From NCBI GenBank assembly GCA_964510575.1, contig CAZECN010000006.1:1-64000 (forward strand): a DNA stretch of 64,000 nucleotides, read 5' to 3'. Under the pieces are notes generated by a model. That model was not told where the DNA came from and searched no databases. It saw only the letters and a program-made list of their open reading frames with translations. The DNA is from CALKYB01 sp964510575 (GTDB taxonomy: Bacteria; Bdellovibrionota_C; UBA2361; SZUA-149; CALKYB01). Position numbers and translations under genes: made by a program. Positions 23,416 through 31,040 of the stretch are shown piece after piece; positions within the stretch are counted from its first letter, which is position 1, and the number at the start of each line of letters is the position of its first letter.

Positions 23416-25194
23416 TTAAGAAGCTGCTGGCATTCTTACTGAATCAACAAAATCCTGCACCTCTTTCGGTGGAGCAGGCGTTAAGCGAGAGACAACAATC
23501 GTGACCATGAAATTCACTAGGCAACCAATTGCTCCAATTCCTTCGGGAGAAATTCCAAAAAACCAAGGCTCAAACAAGGGAGCCTCAAGTCCAAGTATTT
23601 TATCCGCCCTGCAACCAATAATATAAACTGAAGTAAAGAGAAGCCCTGTCACCATCCCTGCGATCGCGCCTTCCCTGTTAGTTCTCTTATCGAAAATTCC
23701 AAGAAGAAGAATCGGAAAGAAGCTTGAAGCAGCAAGACCAAAGGCAAAGGCGACTACCTGAGCTACAAAACCAGGCGGATTAACTCCGAAGTAACCTGCT
23801 GCAATAATAGCCAGGCAAATATTCACTCGCCCGATAAAAAGCTTCTTAGCCTCCGACGCCTCGCGATCGAAATATCTCACGTAAAGGTCATGAGCGACTG
23901 AAGAAGAAATAACTAAAAGCAGGCCTGCAGCCGTACTCAAAGCAGCAGCCAATCCTCCAGCAGCCACCAAAGCAATCACCCAAGGCGCGAGAGCGGCAAC
24001 CTCTGGAGTTGAAAGTACTATGATATCTCGGTCGAAATAAACTTCGTTGGCGTTTTCGTTATCAGGATAATCAACATCAATTTTTTTGGTCTCTGGATTA
24101 TTTTTAAACGCTTTTCCGGGAGCAAAGGAAATTTTGCCATCTCCGTTCTTGTCGGCATATTTAAGCAGACCTGTCTGTTCCCAGCTTCGGACCCAGCCTA
24201 AAGACTGAACTTCCTCAACATTCTTGCCATTAATTGAATTAATCAGGTTATACCTAGCAAACATTCCAAGCGCTGGAGCTGTCGTATAGAGCAATGCAAT
24301 AAAGAATAAGGCCCAGCCTGCGCTATAACGAGCAGCTCTCATGTCAGGCACTGTATAAAAGCGAACTATCACATGTGGTAGCCCTGCCGTGCCAACCATT
24401 AAGGCGAAGGTGATACACAAAACGTCCAGCATCGATTTACCCTGAAAGGGCTGGGTATACTCAGTAAAACCAAGGTCAGTCTGCAAGGCATTAAGCCGCG
24501 GAGCTATATCCCCAAAGGTAAAAGCTAGCTGAGGAATAGGATTGCCGGTCAGTAGCTTAGCAATAGCCACTGAAGGAATAAGAAAAGCAAAAATCAAAAC
24601 AAAATACTGAACCACTTGAGTCCATGTAATACCTTTCATTCCTCCTAAAACAGCAAAGAAAGCTACTATCACCATTCCAGTGGCCACACCCTGCCAAATT
24701 GGGATTTCAAGGAACCTACTAAAAACTACTCCGACACCTCGCATCTGCCCGGCAACATATGTGAGAGAAACAAAGATCGCGCAAACTGCAGCAACTACTC
24801 TTGCAGTCTCACTGTAATACCTCTCCCCTACAAAATCAGGGACGGTGTACTTTCCAAACTTTCTCAAATAAGGAGCCAACAACAAAGCTAGAAGAACATA
24901 GCCGCCTGTCCAACCCATCAGGTAGATTGAACCGTCATAACCCATAAAACTGATTAGACCAGCCATACTGATGAACGAGGCTGCACTCATCCAGTCGGCA
25001 GCAGTAGCTGCTCCATTGGCCAAAGCAGGAACTCCCTGCCCAGCTACATAAAATCCTTTCGTTTCTTTAACTCGACTGCGCCAACCAATATACAGGTAGA
25101 CACTGAAAGTGATTAAAACAAAAAGAAAGGTCCAAGGCCGCGCTGGATCCGAGAAATCTGCAGTTGCAGTTGAGAGAAAGGCAGGCAAGTTCAT
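23416..25194 (-). CDS. Sodium/solute symporter, large subunit (VC_2705-like)
   Basis: 592-aa SSS-family transporter. About 13 hydrophobic segments; family stretches are GWRSRVKETKGFYVAGQGVP, ANGAATAADWMSAASFISMAG, and GLAASSFFPILLLGIF. A soluble insert near residues 340-390 (KYADKNGDGKISF) resembles an EF-hand loop. The small DUF4212 subunit gene overlaps its start by 4 bp (ATGA), the known arrangement for this two-subunit type, distinct from ActP/PutP single-subunit relatives. Substrate probably a small carboxylate such as acetate, by family, not shown here. Confidence 0.92.
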   Translation of the reverse strand: MNLPAFLSTATADFSDPARPWTFLFVLITFSVYLYIGWRSRVKETKGFYVAGQGVPALANGAATAADWMSAASFISMAGLISFMGYDGSIYLMGWTGGYVLLALLLAPYLRKFGKYTVPDFVGERYYSETARVVAAVCAIFVSLTYVAGQMRGVGVVFSRFLEIPIWQGVATGMVIVAFFAVLGGMKGITWTQVVQYFVLIFAFLIPSVAIAKLLTGNPIPQLAFTFGDIAPRLNALQTDLGFTEYTQPFQGKSMLDVLCITFALMVGTAGLPHVIVRFYTVPDMRAARYSAGWALFFIALLYTTAPALGMFARYNLINSINGKNVEEVQSLGWVRSWEQTGLLKYADKNGDGKISFAPGKAFKNNPETKKIDVDYPDNENANEVYFDRDIIVLSTPEVAALAPWVIALVAAGGLAAALSTAAGLLLVISSSVAHDLYVRYFDREASEAKKLFIGRVNICLAIIAAGYFGVNPPGFVAQVVAFAFGLAASSFFPILLLGIFDKRTNREGAIAGMVTGLLFTSVYIIGCRADKILGLEAPLFEPWFFGISPEGIGAIGCLVNFMVTIVVSRLTPAPPKEVQDFVDSVRMPAAS

Positions 25195-25448
25195 TTACTT
25201 TTACCTAAATATTTTCTATCCAACTTATCCATCATCAGGGCATAGATGATAATCAAAATAACAAAGACATAAATTGACCCTTGCTGAGCGAACCAGAAAC
25301 CAAGTGGAAGCTCGCCAATAGAAAACTGGTTTAGCCAATCCACAAACAGAATTCCGCACCCAAAAGAGACAAATGCCCAAACAGCCAACAAAGCTGCAAT
25401 TAAACGATTATTTGCTTTCCAGTATTGTTCGCTTTTTTCAGAGGCCAT
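25191..25448 (-). CDS. Sodium/solute symporter small subunit, DUF4212
   Basis: 85-aa membrane protein with two hydrophobic segments (LIAALLAVWAFVSFGCGILF and YVFVILIIIYALMMD) and the conserved YWKANNRL start and PLGFWFAQQGSIYVFV centre of the DUF4212 family. It is translationally coupled to the large subunit by an ATGA overlap. Confidence 0.93.
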   Translation of the reverse strand: MASEKSEQYWKANNRLIAALLAVWAFVSFGCGILFVDWLNQFSIGELPLGFWFAQQGSIYVFVILIIIYALMMDKLDRKYLGKSK

Positions 25449-25470
25449 AATCTTTATTCCGGAGATACAT

Positions 25471-26082
25471 TTATGCTGGACGTTTTACTTCCTTAATTTC
25501 ACCAAGAAACCCGTACTGAGCTCCGCCAAGCCTTGAAATTGGATCAAGTGCTTTCGCATCAACACTAATACGCTTTCCATCTACTGAAACCGCATCATCT
25601 TCAACATATATCTTCTTCACTTCACCATAAATAACAGCTTGCTCGTTTGGGCCAACATTATGTGAATCATAAAGTTCGCAAAGCATAGCCACCTTACAAG
25701 ACTCAAGTCTTGGCAAAGCACTACCTTCAAACTCAACCAGCTTTTCTCCAGTTAGTTCAATCTCGGATTCTGCATAGTCCAAAGTAGCTGCTGAAGCTGT
25801 CATTGCTTCAGCAGCTGAGCTTGAAGCTATATGCACGACAAAACTTTTTCTCTCCAAAATATTCTTCCTAGTATCCTTAGGGGTATCCTTATCTTTCTTT
25901 CCAACTGAAATAACGATCAGCGCTGGGTCACTGCAAAGCGCAGTAAAGTATGAAAAAGGAGCTAGGTTGTGATTGCCTGAGCTATTTTCGGTCAATATCC
26001 AAGCTACAGGCCTAGGAATGACAGTTTGAGTCATTAGGTGATATACGGAATTTGGAGAATAGTCTGATAAATTAAAAATCAT
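25471..26082 (-). CDS. Flavin reductase-like FMN-binding protein
   Basis: 203 aa from the ATG at 26082 (MIFNLSDYSPNSVYHL); the frame opens earlier at 26118, but homologues begin at this point. The sequence VIPRPVAWILTE, NLAPFSYFTALCSDPALIVIS and KDTPKDTRKNI is typical of the flavin-reductase-like domain that binds FMN. Ends with SRLGGAQYG, common in the family. Its start region faces the MenH-like gene (divergent, 68 bp). Precise reaction unknown. Confidence 0.85.
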   Translation of the reverse strand: MIFNLSDYSPNSVYHLMTQTVIPRPVAWILTENSSGNHNLAPFSYFTALCSDPALIVISVGKKDKDTPKDTRKNILERKSFVVHIASSSAAEAMTASAATLDYAESEIELTGEKLVEFEGSALPRLESCKVAMLCELYDSHNVGPNEQAVIYGEVKKIYVEDDAVSVDGKRISVDAKALDPISRLGGAQYGFLGEIKEVKRPA

Positions 26083-26150
26083 AGCTGCTTCATGAAAAGA
26101 TATTTCTATTTTCATCAAGTCTATGACAATGGGCTAAAAAAATAAATTCT

Positions 26151-26858
26151 ATGATCTGGGCACTACACGGCGCATTTGGCAGCTCAAAAGACTGGAAACA
26201 GTTTGAAGGGCAGTTAGGCATGGAGGTTAGAGCGCTTGACCTTTGGCAAGATAAATACGCCCTAGATTTTTGGTCTTTTGCCAAAAAGTTAAACCAAGAA
26301 GTTAAAGCCCAAGACTCCAATCCTATAATCCTCGGCTACTCAATGGGCGGAAGGCTGGCCATGCACTGTCTAATTGAAAATCCTAAGCTTTGGAAAGCCG
26401 CCATCATTGTTTCTGCTAATGCAGGGATTAAGGAAGAGGAGCGGCCAGCCAGACGAGAAAATGACCTAGCTTGGCTTAAAAAATTCAGAGACCTTTCACC
26501 AGCTGACTTCATAGAAGAGTGGAATTCTCAGCCAGTGCTTGGCAAATCATCGGCTACCATTACAAAAGACAATGCAAAATCAGTTCTGAATAGCTCAATG
26601 GAGCGAGGACTTAGAGAATGGTCTGTGTCTAATCAAGACTTACTTGAGGTGGAAAATATTTCCTGCCCCACCCTTCTGATGGCTGGAAAGAAAGATCCAA
26701 AATACCAAGGGTTAGCGGAAAAACTTAACAAGCGCATCAAGGGTTCCTCTCTAGAGATACTAGATACAGGACACCGAGTTCCCTGGGATCGACCTGAAAA
26801 TTTCTTAGAAAGATTAAGTCTGTTTTTAACAACTAAATGTCAATTCCAAACTTTTTAA
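26151..26858 (+). CDS. Alpha/beta hydrolase, MenH-like
   Basis: 235 aa. Oxyanion region LHGAFGSSKDW, nucleophile elbow GYSMGGRLAMH (Ser), acid region LMAGKKDPKY, and catalytic His in DTGHRVPWDRPENF. This order and the short length match MenH, the SHCHC synthase of menaquinone synthesis; the GYSMGGR elbow is characteristic. No other men genes are near, so a general esterase is possible. Its 3' end overlaps the converging activator gene by 26 bp. Confidence 0.8.
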   Translation: MIWALHGAFGSSKDWKQFEGQLGMEVRALDLWQDKYALDFWSFAKKLNQEVKAQDSNPIILGYSMGGRLAMHCLIENPKLWKAAIIVSANAGIKEEERPARRENDLAWLKKFRDLSPADFIEEWNSQPVLGKSSATITKDNAKSVLNSSMERGLREWSVSNQDLLEVENISCPTLLMAGKKDPKYQGLAEKLNKRIKGSSLEILDTGHRVPWDRPENFLERLSLFLTTKCQFQTF

Positions 26859-28314
26859 CCTTGTTATAGACAGACTTGAGACTAACCCCTAAAAGCTCCG
26901 CAGCTTGATTACGATTACCTTCGCAATGCTCAAGCGTTTCAATGATTGCTCTACGTTCTATATCTTCAAGAGTCATTCCAACTAAACTGGTTGAAGTTCT
27001 TGCAAGCTCTTTACCATTTTCAGTGATGGAGCCTCTTCCTAAATTAATGTCCCCTGCATCAATCTTTTCGCCATCTGAAAAAGCCGCGGCCCGCTCCATT
27101 ACATTCTCTAGCTCTCTGACATTACCTGGCCATGAATGGAACTTGAGTTTGTGCAGAGCCTCACTGGAGAGTTCAAAGCGATCAACCCCATGCTGCACCG
27201 CAATTCTCTTGAGTATCTGCTCTACTAAAGGTCTAATGTCCTCAGGTCGTTCCGCCAGAGAGGGAATATCAATGGCAAGAACATTGATCCGGTAAAATAA
27301 ATCTTCTCTAAACTTCCTTTCTTGGCACATTTCCTCCAAATCCTGGTGAGTGGCAGCAATAACTCGAATATCAACCTTTCGATCACTATTACTTCCAATC
27401 CTTTGAAAGACTCTATCCTGCAAAAACGTTAATAGCTTAGGCTGTAAATCAAGAGGCATATCCCCGATTTCATCTAGAAATAAAGTACCCCCATCCGCAG
27501 CTTCCACCTTACCTGCTCGGCTGGAAATGGCTCCAGTAAAAGCCCCTTTCTCATAGCCAAATAATTCTGCCTCTAACAAGTCTCGAGGCAGGGCGGCACA
27601 GCTAATTGCTACAAAGGGCTTTTCAGATCGAGAGCTAGACTGGTGAAGCATTCTAGCTAAGGTACTTTTCCCTGTTCCACTTTCCCCTCGAATTAACACG
27701 CTAGAGTCTAAATGGGCTATTTTCTTAATACTCGCGATAATCTTTTCAGTCGCTTTAGAATTTCCAATAAAAGTAGAAGGAAGGCTAACCTTGGAAATTA
27801 TTTGTTTTAAATTTTTATTTTCGTTCTTTAACGCACCAAGCTCTACTGCTCGATCAACTAATGCAAGAAGCTCTTCAGGCTCGAATGGTTTCTGAACAAA
27901 CCAAAAAGCCCCTTCACTCATTGCCGAAACTGCATCCTTGATTGCACCTACAGCTGAAATTATTAGACATTGAAGGCTTGGGTACTTCGACCTTATGACA
28001 GCAAGGGCCTCTTTCCCTCCCATTCTAGGCATCTGTAAATCAAGCAAAACTGTACTATAATCGCTAGCTGATTCTTCCAAAAGCTCTAAGGCTTCAACGC
28101 CATCTTCAGCTTCAGCAACCTGGTAACCCTCAAGGATTAAAATCTGACTAATCAGCGTTCTGATATTCTTGTCATCATCGACTACTAGAATTTTTTTTGA
28201 ATTATCTTTGGCCATTGGAAAAGACGGGTTATGCTCTAGAATACTAACTTCCCCTCTAGTAGCTGGCAAGAGTAAAGGGGGAGTCGTTTTAATTGCCGAA
28301 AGGTTCTCAGACAC
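26833..28314 (-). CDS. NtrC-family sigma-54-dependent response regulator
   Basis: 493 aa. N-terminal receiver with DDD, phospho-acceptor Asp in LLDLQMP and Lys in QKPFEP (residues about 40-155). Central AAA+ domain with GESGTGKSTLARM, the sigma-54 contact loop GAFTGA, GGTLFLDEIGD and FREDLFYRINVL. C-terminal Fis-type helix-turn-helix (EGNRNQAAELLGVSLKSVYN). The start used is GTG at 28314, overlapping the receiver gene by 8 bp; an internal ATG at 28215 is possible. Last gene of the PHP-tolC-receiver-ntrC operon. Activates RpoN promoters after phosphorylation. Confidence 0.94.
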   Translation of the reverse strand: MSENLSAIKTTPPLLLPATRGEVSILEHNPSFPMAKDNSKKILVVDDDKNIRTLISQILILEGYQVAEAEDGVEALELLEESASDYSTVLLDLQMPRMGGKEALAVIRSKYPSLQCLIISAVGAIKDAVSAMSEGAFWFVQKPFEPEELLALVDRAVELGALKNENKNLKQIISKVSLPSTFIGNSKATEKIIASIKKIAHLDSSVLIRGESGTGKSTLARMLHQSSSRSEKPFVAISCAALPRDLLEAELFGYEKGAFTGAISSRAGKVEAADGGTLFLDEIGDMPLDLQPKLLTFLQDRVFQRIGSNSDRKVDIRVIAATHQDLEEMCQERKFREDLFYRINVLAIDIPSLAERPEDIRPLVEQILKRIAVQHGVDRFELSSEALHKLKFHSWPGNVRELENVMERAAAFSDGEKIDAGDINLGRGSITENGKELARTSTSLVGMTLEDIERRAIIETLEHCEGNRNQAAELLGVSLKSVYNKVKKFGIDI

Positions 28315-28705
28315 GACGCTCAGTCTCTCTTTTGATTGTATGCACTATAACGTTTTGTGTAAAAGGCTTAGTAACTAAGCCATCGAATCCTGGCATTCCA
28401 TAATTTGAACAGCTATCTTCAAGCACCTTTGCCGTCATCGCAATTACGGGAAGAAAAATCCCTTTTGATCTAATTTTTCTAACAACTTCAATACCACCCA
28501 TCACAGGCATTTCTAGGTCAACAAACGCTATTTCAAAGTCTCCTGAACTATTTGATAGACAGTGATAAGCTGCTTCTCCATTTGATAAACACACTGCCTG
28601 GTATCCGGCCTCTTCTACAAGGTGCTGAAGAAGCACTCTTATGGAACTGTTGTCATCAACAATCAAAACTTTATTCTTATATTCTACCTTTTCTTTCACT
28701 TTCAT
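28307..28705 (-). CDS. Single-domain response regulator receiver
   Basis: 132-aa CheY-like protein. AAGGAG lies six bases before the ATG at 28705, so the longer TTG-started frame (28756) is rejected. Asp pair in VLIVDDNSS, phospho-acceptor in IAFVDLEMPVMGG, Thr/Ala switch in IAMTAKV, Lys in VTKPF. No output domain, so it should pass phosphate or act by protein contact. Encoded 29 bp after the TolC-like gene and overlapping the NtrC-type gene. Confidence 0.92.
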   Translation of the reverse strand: MKVKEKVEYKNKVLIVDDNSSIRVLLQHLVEEAGYQAVCLSNGEAAYHCLSNSSGDFEIAFVDLEMPVMGGIEVVRKIRSKGIFLPVIAMTAKVLEDSCSNYGMPGFDGLVTKPFTQNVIVHTIKRETERRV

Positions 28706-28734
28706 ATTTACTCCTTGAACTTCTACCTTTTTGA

Positions 28735-30087
28735 TTACTGGTAAATCTCTGAACAATGATTCTCTAGATTGGCCGCTACTGCTTTCTCAAGCAGAGCACT
28801 GGCAATTGCTGCTTTATGATCGGAATCTAATTCGACAAGCCTTGCTTCCATCAGTTTAGTCTGAGCTTCCAAAATATCTAGCTGACTAGCTTTACCAATT
28901 TGATATCGAGCTTTTATTTGGACAAGAGCTGACTGAGCGATTCTTGCTAGACCTGAGGAGTTCTCATGCTGCTCGCGAGCTTCAACCTGTTTCTGATAGG
29001 CTAGTGAAACTTCTTTGGTAAGTTCATTTTCGAATTCAATCCTCTGCAACTCTCGGACTCTTTTTTCAGCACGAGCTGCCTTTACAAGCCCACGTGTTTC
29101 ACCACTATCAAAGAGCACCCATTTACCTGAGATACCTACCTGCCATTCCGGATTATAATCATTTGAACCTTCATCTCGATATTCATGGTTCAAACCATAG
29201 CTAGCAAAGAGCGATACATCGGGTTTAGCTTTGCTCCTTTGAGCATCTATCTCATGCTCGGCTGCCGTGATCAGCTCCTCAAACCTTCCATACTCTGGCC
29301 GACTTTCTCTTGCAGCAAGAACTAAATCAGAAAGTTGATTCTCTACTTTCACTTGAGGCAAGGCATCTTCCAACTCAGAAATATTTGCTTCAGCTGGAAT
29401 ACCAGCAAGCTTGAAGACCAATTGTCGCTGGGATCCTTTTTCTAAGTCAAGACTTCTCAACTGAGATCTAGTTGTAGCCAATGCCTGTTCAAGTCTTAAA
29501 CTGTAAACTTTTGGTGAAGAGCCCGCTAGAAAACGAGCTTTCTCTTTTTTCAACTCTTTCTCTAATTCTAAAAAATGCTCCTCAGTAATTTCAACTTTTC
29601 GGCTCGTAGTAAGATATCTATAGAAACTTTCCTTTATTTTAAAAAAGAGATGATTGGTTACAACTTTATTTCTAAGCCTAGCGGCTTCCTGCAAAGCCTT
29701 TGCCTTTTTGTAAGTAGCTTTGTTTCGCCCCCCAGTGTAAATTTTTTGATCTACCAAAAGTGCCAAACGAATATTTCGCTCAGCATCAGATTCCTCAAAA
29801 TTTCCTTCCCTATATCGCCCAACAGTTGTCTCCCCATCCAAAACAATATTTGGATAAAAATTGGATCTAGCAGCCTTCAGTTTTCCCTCTTGTCTCTCCT
29901 CCTGCGCTGCAGACAACATCAGCTCTGGACTATTCTTTTTGGCTAGGTCAAAAACATCGGCAAGGGTGTATACTTTTACTTCAGGCTGAACATTTAGCTC
30001 TACTGCTTCAACTTTCGATGGGAATACAAAAGCCAAAATCGTAATAGTAAATCTAAAAATTAAACTTAGTTTAGTGTTAAGTTTCAA
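28735..30087 (-). CDS. TolC-family outer-membrane efflux protein
   Basis: 450 aa with signal peptide (MKLNTKLSLIFRFTITILAF, cut after VEA). The body shows two long-helix repeats typical of TolC: LADVFDLAKKNSPELMLSAA and the second repeat LSDLVLAARESRPEYGRFEE, with IRLALLVDQKIYTGGRNKAT and GKWVLFDSGETRGLVKAAR as the beta-hairpin parts. Forms a trimeric channel with an adaptor and inner-membrane pump; an adaptor (38657) lies 10 kb away. Overlaps the PHP gene by 4 bp. Confidence 0.9.
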   Translation of the reverse strand: MKLNTKLSLIFRFTITILAFVFPSKVEAVELNVQPEVKVYTLADVFDLAKKNSPELMLSAAQEERQEGKLKAARSNFYPNIVLDGETTVGRYREGNFEESDAERNIRLALLVDQKIYTGGRNKATYKKAKALQEAARLRNKVVTNHLFFKIKESFYRYLTTSRKVEITEEHFLELEKELKKEKARFLAGSSPKVYSLRLEQALATTRSQLRSLDLEKGSQRQLVFKLAGIPAEANISELEDALPQVKVENQLSDLVLAARESRPEYGRFEELITAAEHEIDAQRSKAKPDVSLFASYGLNHEYRDEGSNDYNPEWQVGISGKWVLFDSGETRGLVKAARAEKRVRELQRIEFENELTKEVSLAYQKQVEAREQHENSSGLARIAQSALVQIKARYQIGKASQLDILEAQTKLMEARLVELDSDHKAAIASALLEKAVAANLENHCSEIYQ

Positions 30088-30824
30088 GCTACTGCCTCCC
30101 GTATTCCTCTCATTGGAGACTTAAAACCCAGTAGATCCGCTGCCAGATCTTGAACGGTCCAAAGAGCCATATCTAAGAAATATTGTGGCGGATGCAGCTT
30201 GTTATGGAGTCTTGCTGTTCTAAGCGACTCTATAAATTCCCTAGGTCCATCGAAATCATCCATCTCCACAATATTTGAGCCAATTCCACAGGGCAGATGA
30301 GAATCACTGCCTGATATCTTTCCGAGACCATGCTTTTCAGCATAGAAAAGAGCCTTTCGGTCATCACTTCTTAAAAGATTATTTGAATTAGCAACTTCAA
30401 CTAAATCAAAGTGTTCGATGTTATCAATAAACTCTTGCCCTAAGCTCGCACCAGCAATCCGAGCAAAGGGGTGAGCTGCAACGGCTATCCCCCCTTGCTC
30501 GTGAATTCTAGTTATTGTTTCGTAAACGCTTAGGTGTGGAGGTATAGCTTTTTTGAGAAATAGTCCGATGATATGGCCACCGGTAGAGCTGATTTCTTCG
30601 CCAATGATCACCTTAAAAGGAGCAATGTGCCTCAGCTCTAGGGCTCCCTCTATCGTATCGTGATCCGTGACTGCGACACAGTTAATGCCTGTCTTATTCG
30701 CTCGTTGAATAACTTGCTCAAGAGAGGTTCTAGTATCAAAGGAATAATGAGTATGGAGGTGAAAGTCGCCGTATATTTTGTTAGAGGCAGTTTTCGTAGT
30801 CTTTTCTGTAATTGCATCGTTCAT
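30084..30824 (-). CDS. PHP-domain metal-dependent phosphoesterase
   Basis: 246 aa, cytoplasmic. PHP motif I DFHLHTHYSFDT, motif II VAVTDHDTIEGA, motif III IIGEEISSTGGHIIGL, then AAHPFAR and GSDSHLP complete the metal-binding set. The ATG at 30824 is taken over a TTG six bases upstream. Family members hydrolyse nucleotides or 3',5'-bisphosphates; the substrate here is unknown. First gene of the operon with the TolC-like protein, overlapping by ATGA. Confidence 0.9.
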   Translation of the reverse strand: MNDAITEKTTKTASNKIYGDFHLHTHYSFDTRTSLEQVIQRANKTGINCVAVTDHDTIEGALELRHIAPFKVIIGEEISSTGGHIIGLFLKKAIPPHLSVYETITRIHEQGGIAVAAHPFARIAGASLGQEFIDNIEHFDLVEVANSNNLLRSDDRKALFYAEKHGLGKISGSDSHLPCGIGSNIVEMDDFDGPREFIESLRTARLHNKLHPPQYFLDMALWTVQDLAADLLGFKSPMRGIREAVA

Positions 30825-30959
30825 ACCCAATACAATGCAACAGAGATGCCAAATCTAGCGCCCAAGTAAAGCCCTAAAATCACTAAAAATATTAACTACA
30901 AGGTGAAGCATCGGTAAGTTTTACCATAGACAATCCTGGCTTCGGTAAAAATGGGAAAG

Positions 30960-30993
30960 GAGTCAGCAACTCAATTGTTTGAGTTACTGACTC
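30960..30993 (-). terminator. Terminator of the secreted DUF4114-like gene
   Basis: GAGTCAG-C-AACTCAA with its complement makes a 15-bp stem with one mismatch and a four-base loop, 48 bp past the stop of the minus-strand gene; CTTTCCCATTTTT follows on that strand. Confidence 0.7.
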
Positions 30994-31040
30994 AGGGTTT
31001 TACGAGGATATTGTAGAAGAGGGATTAACTCGCTTAGGAA

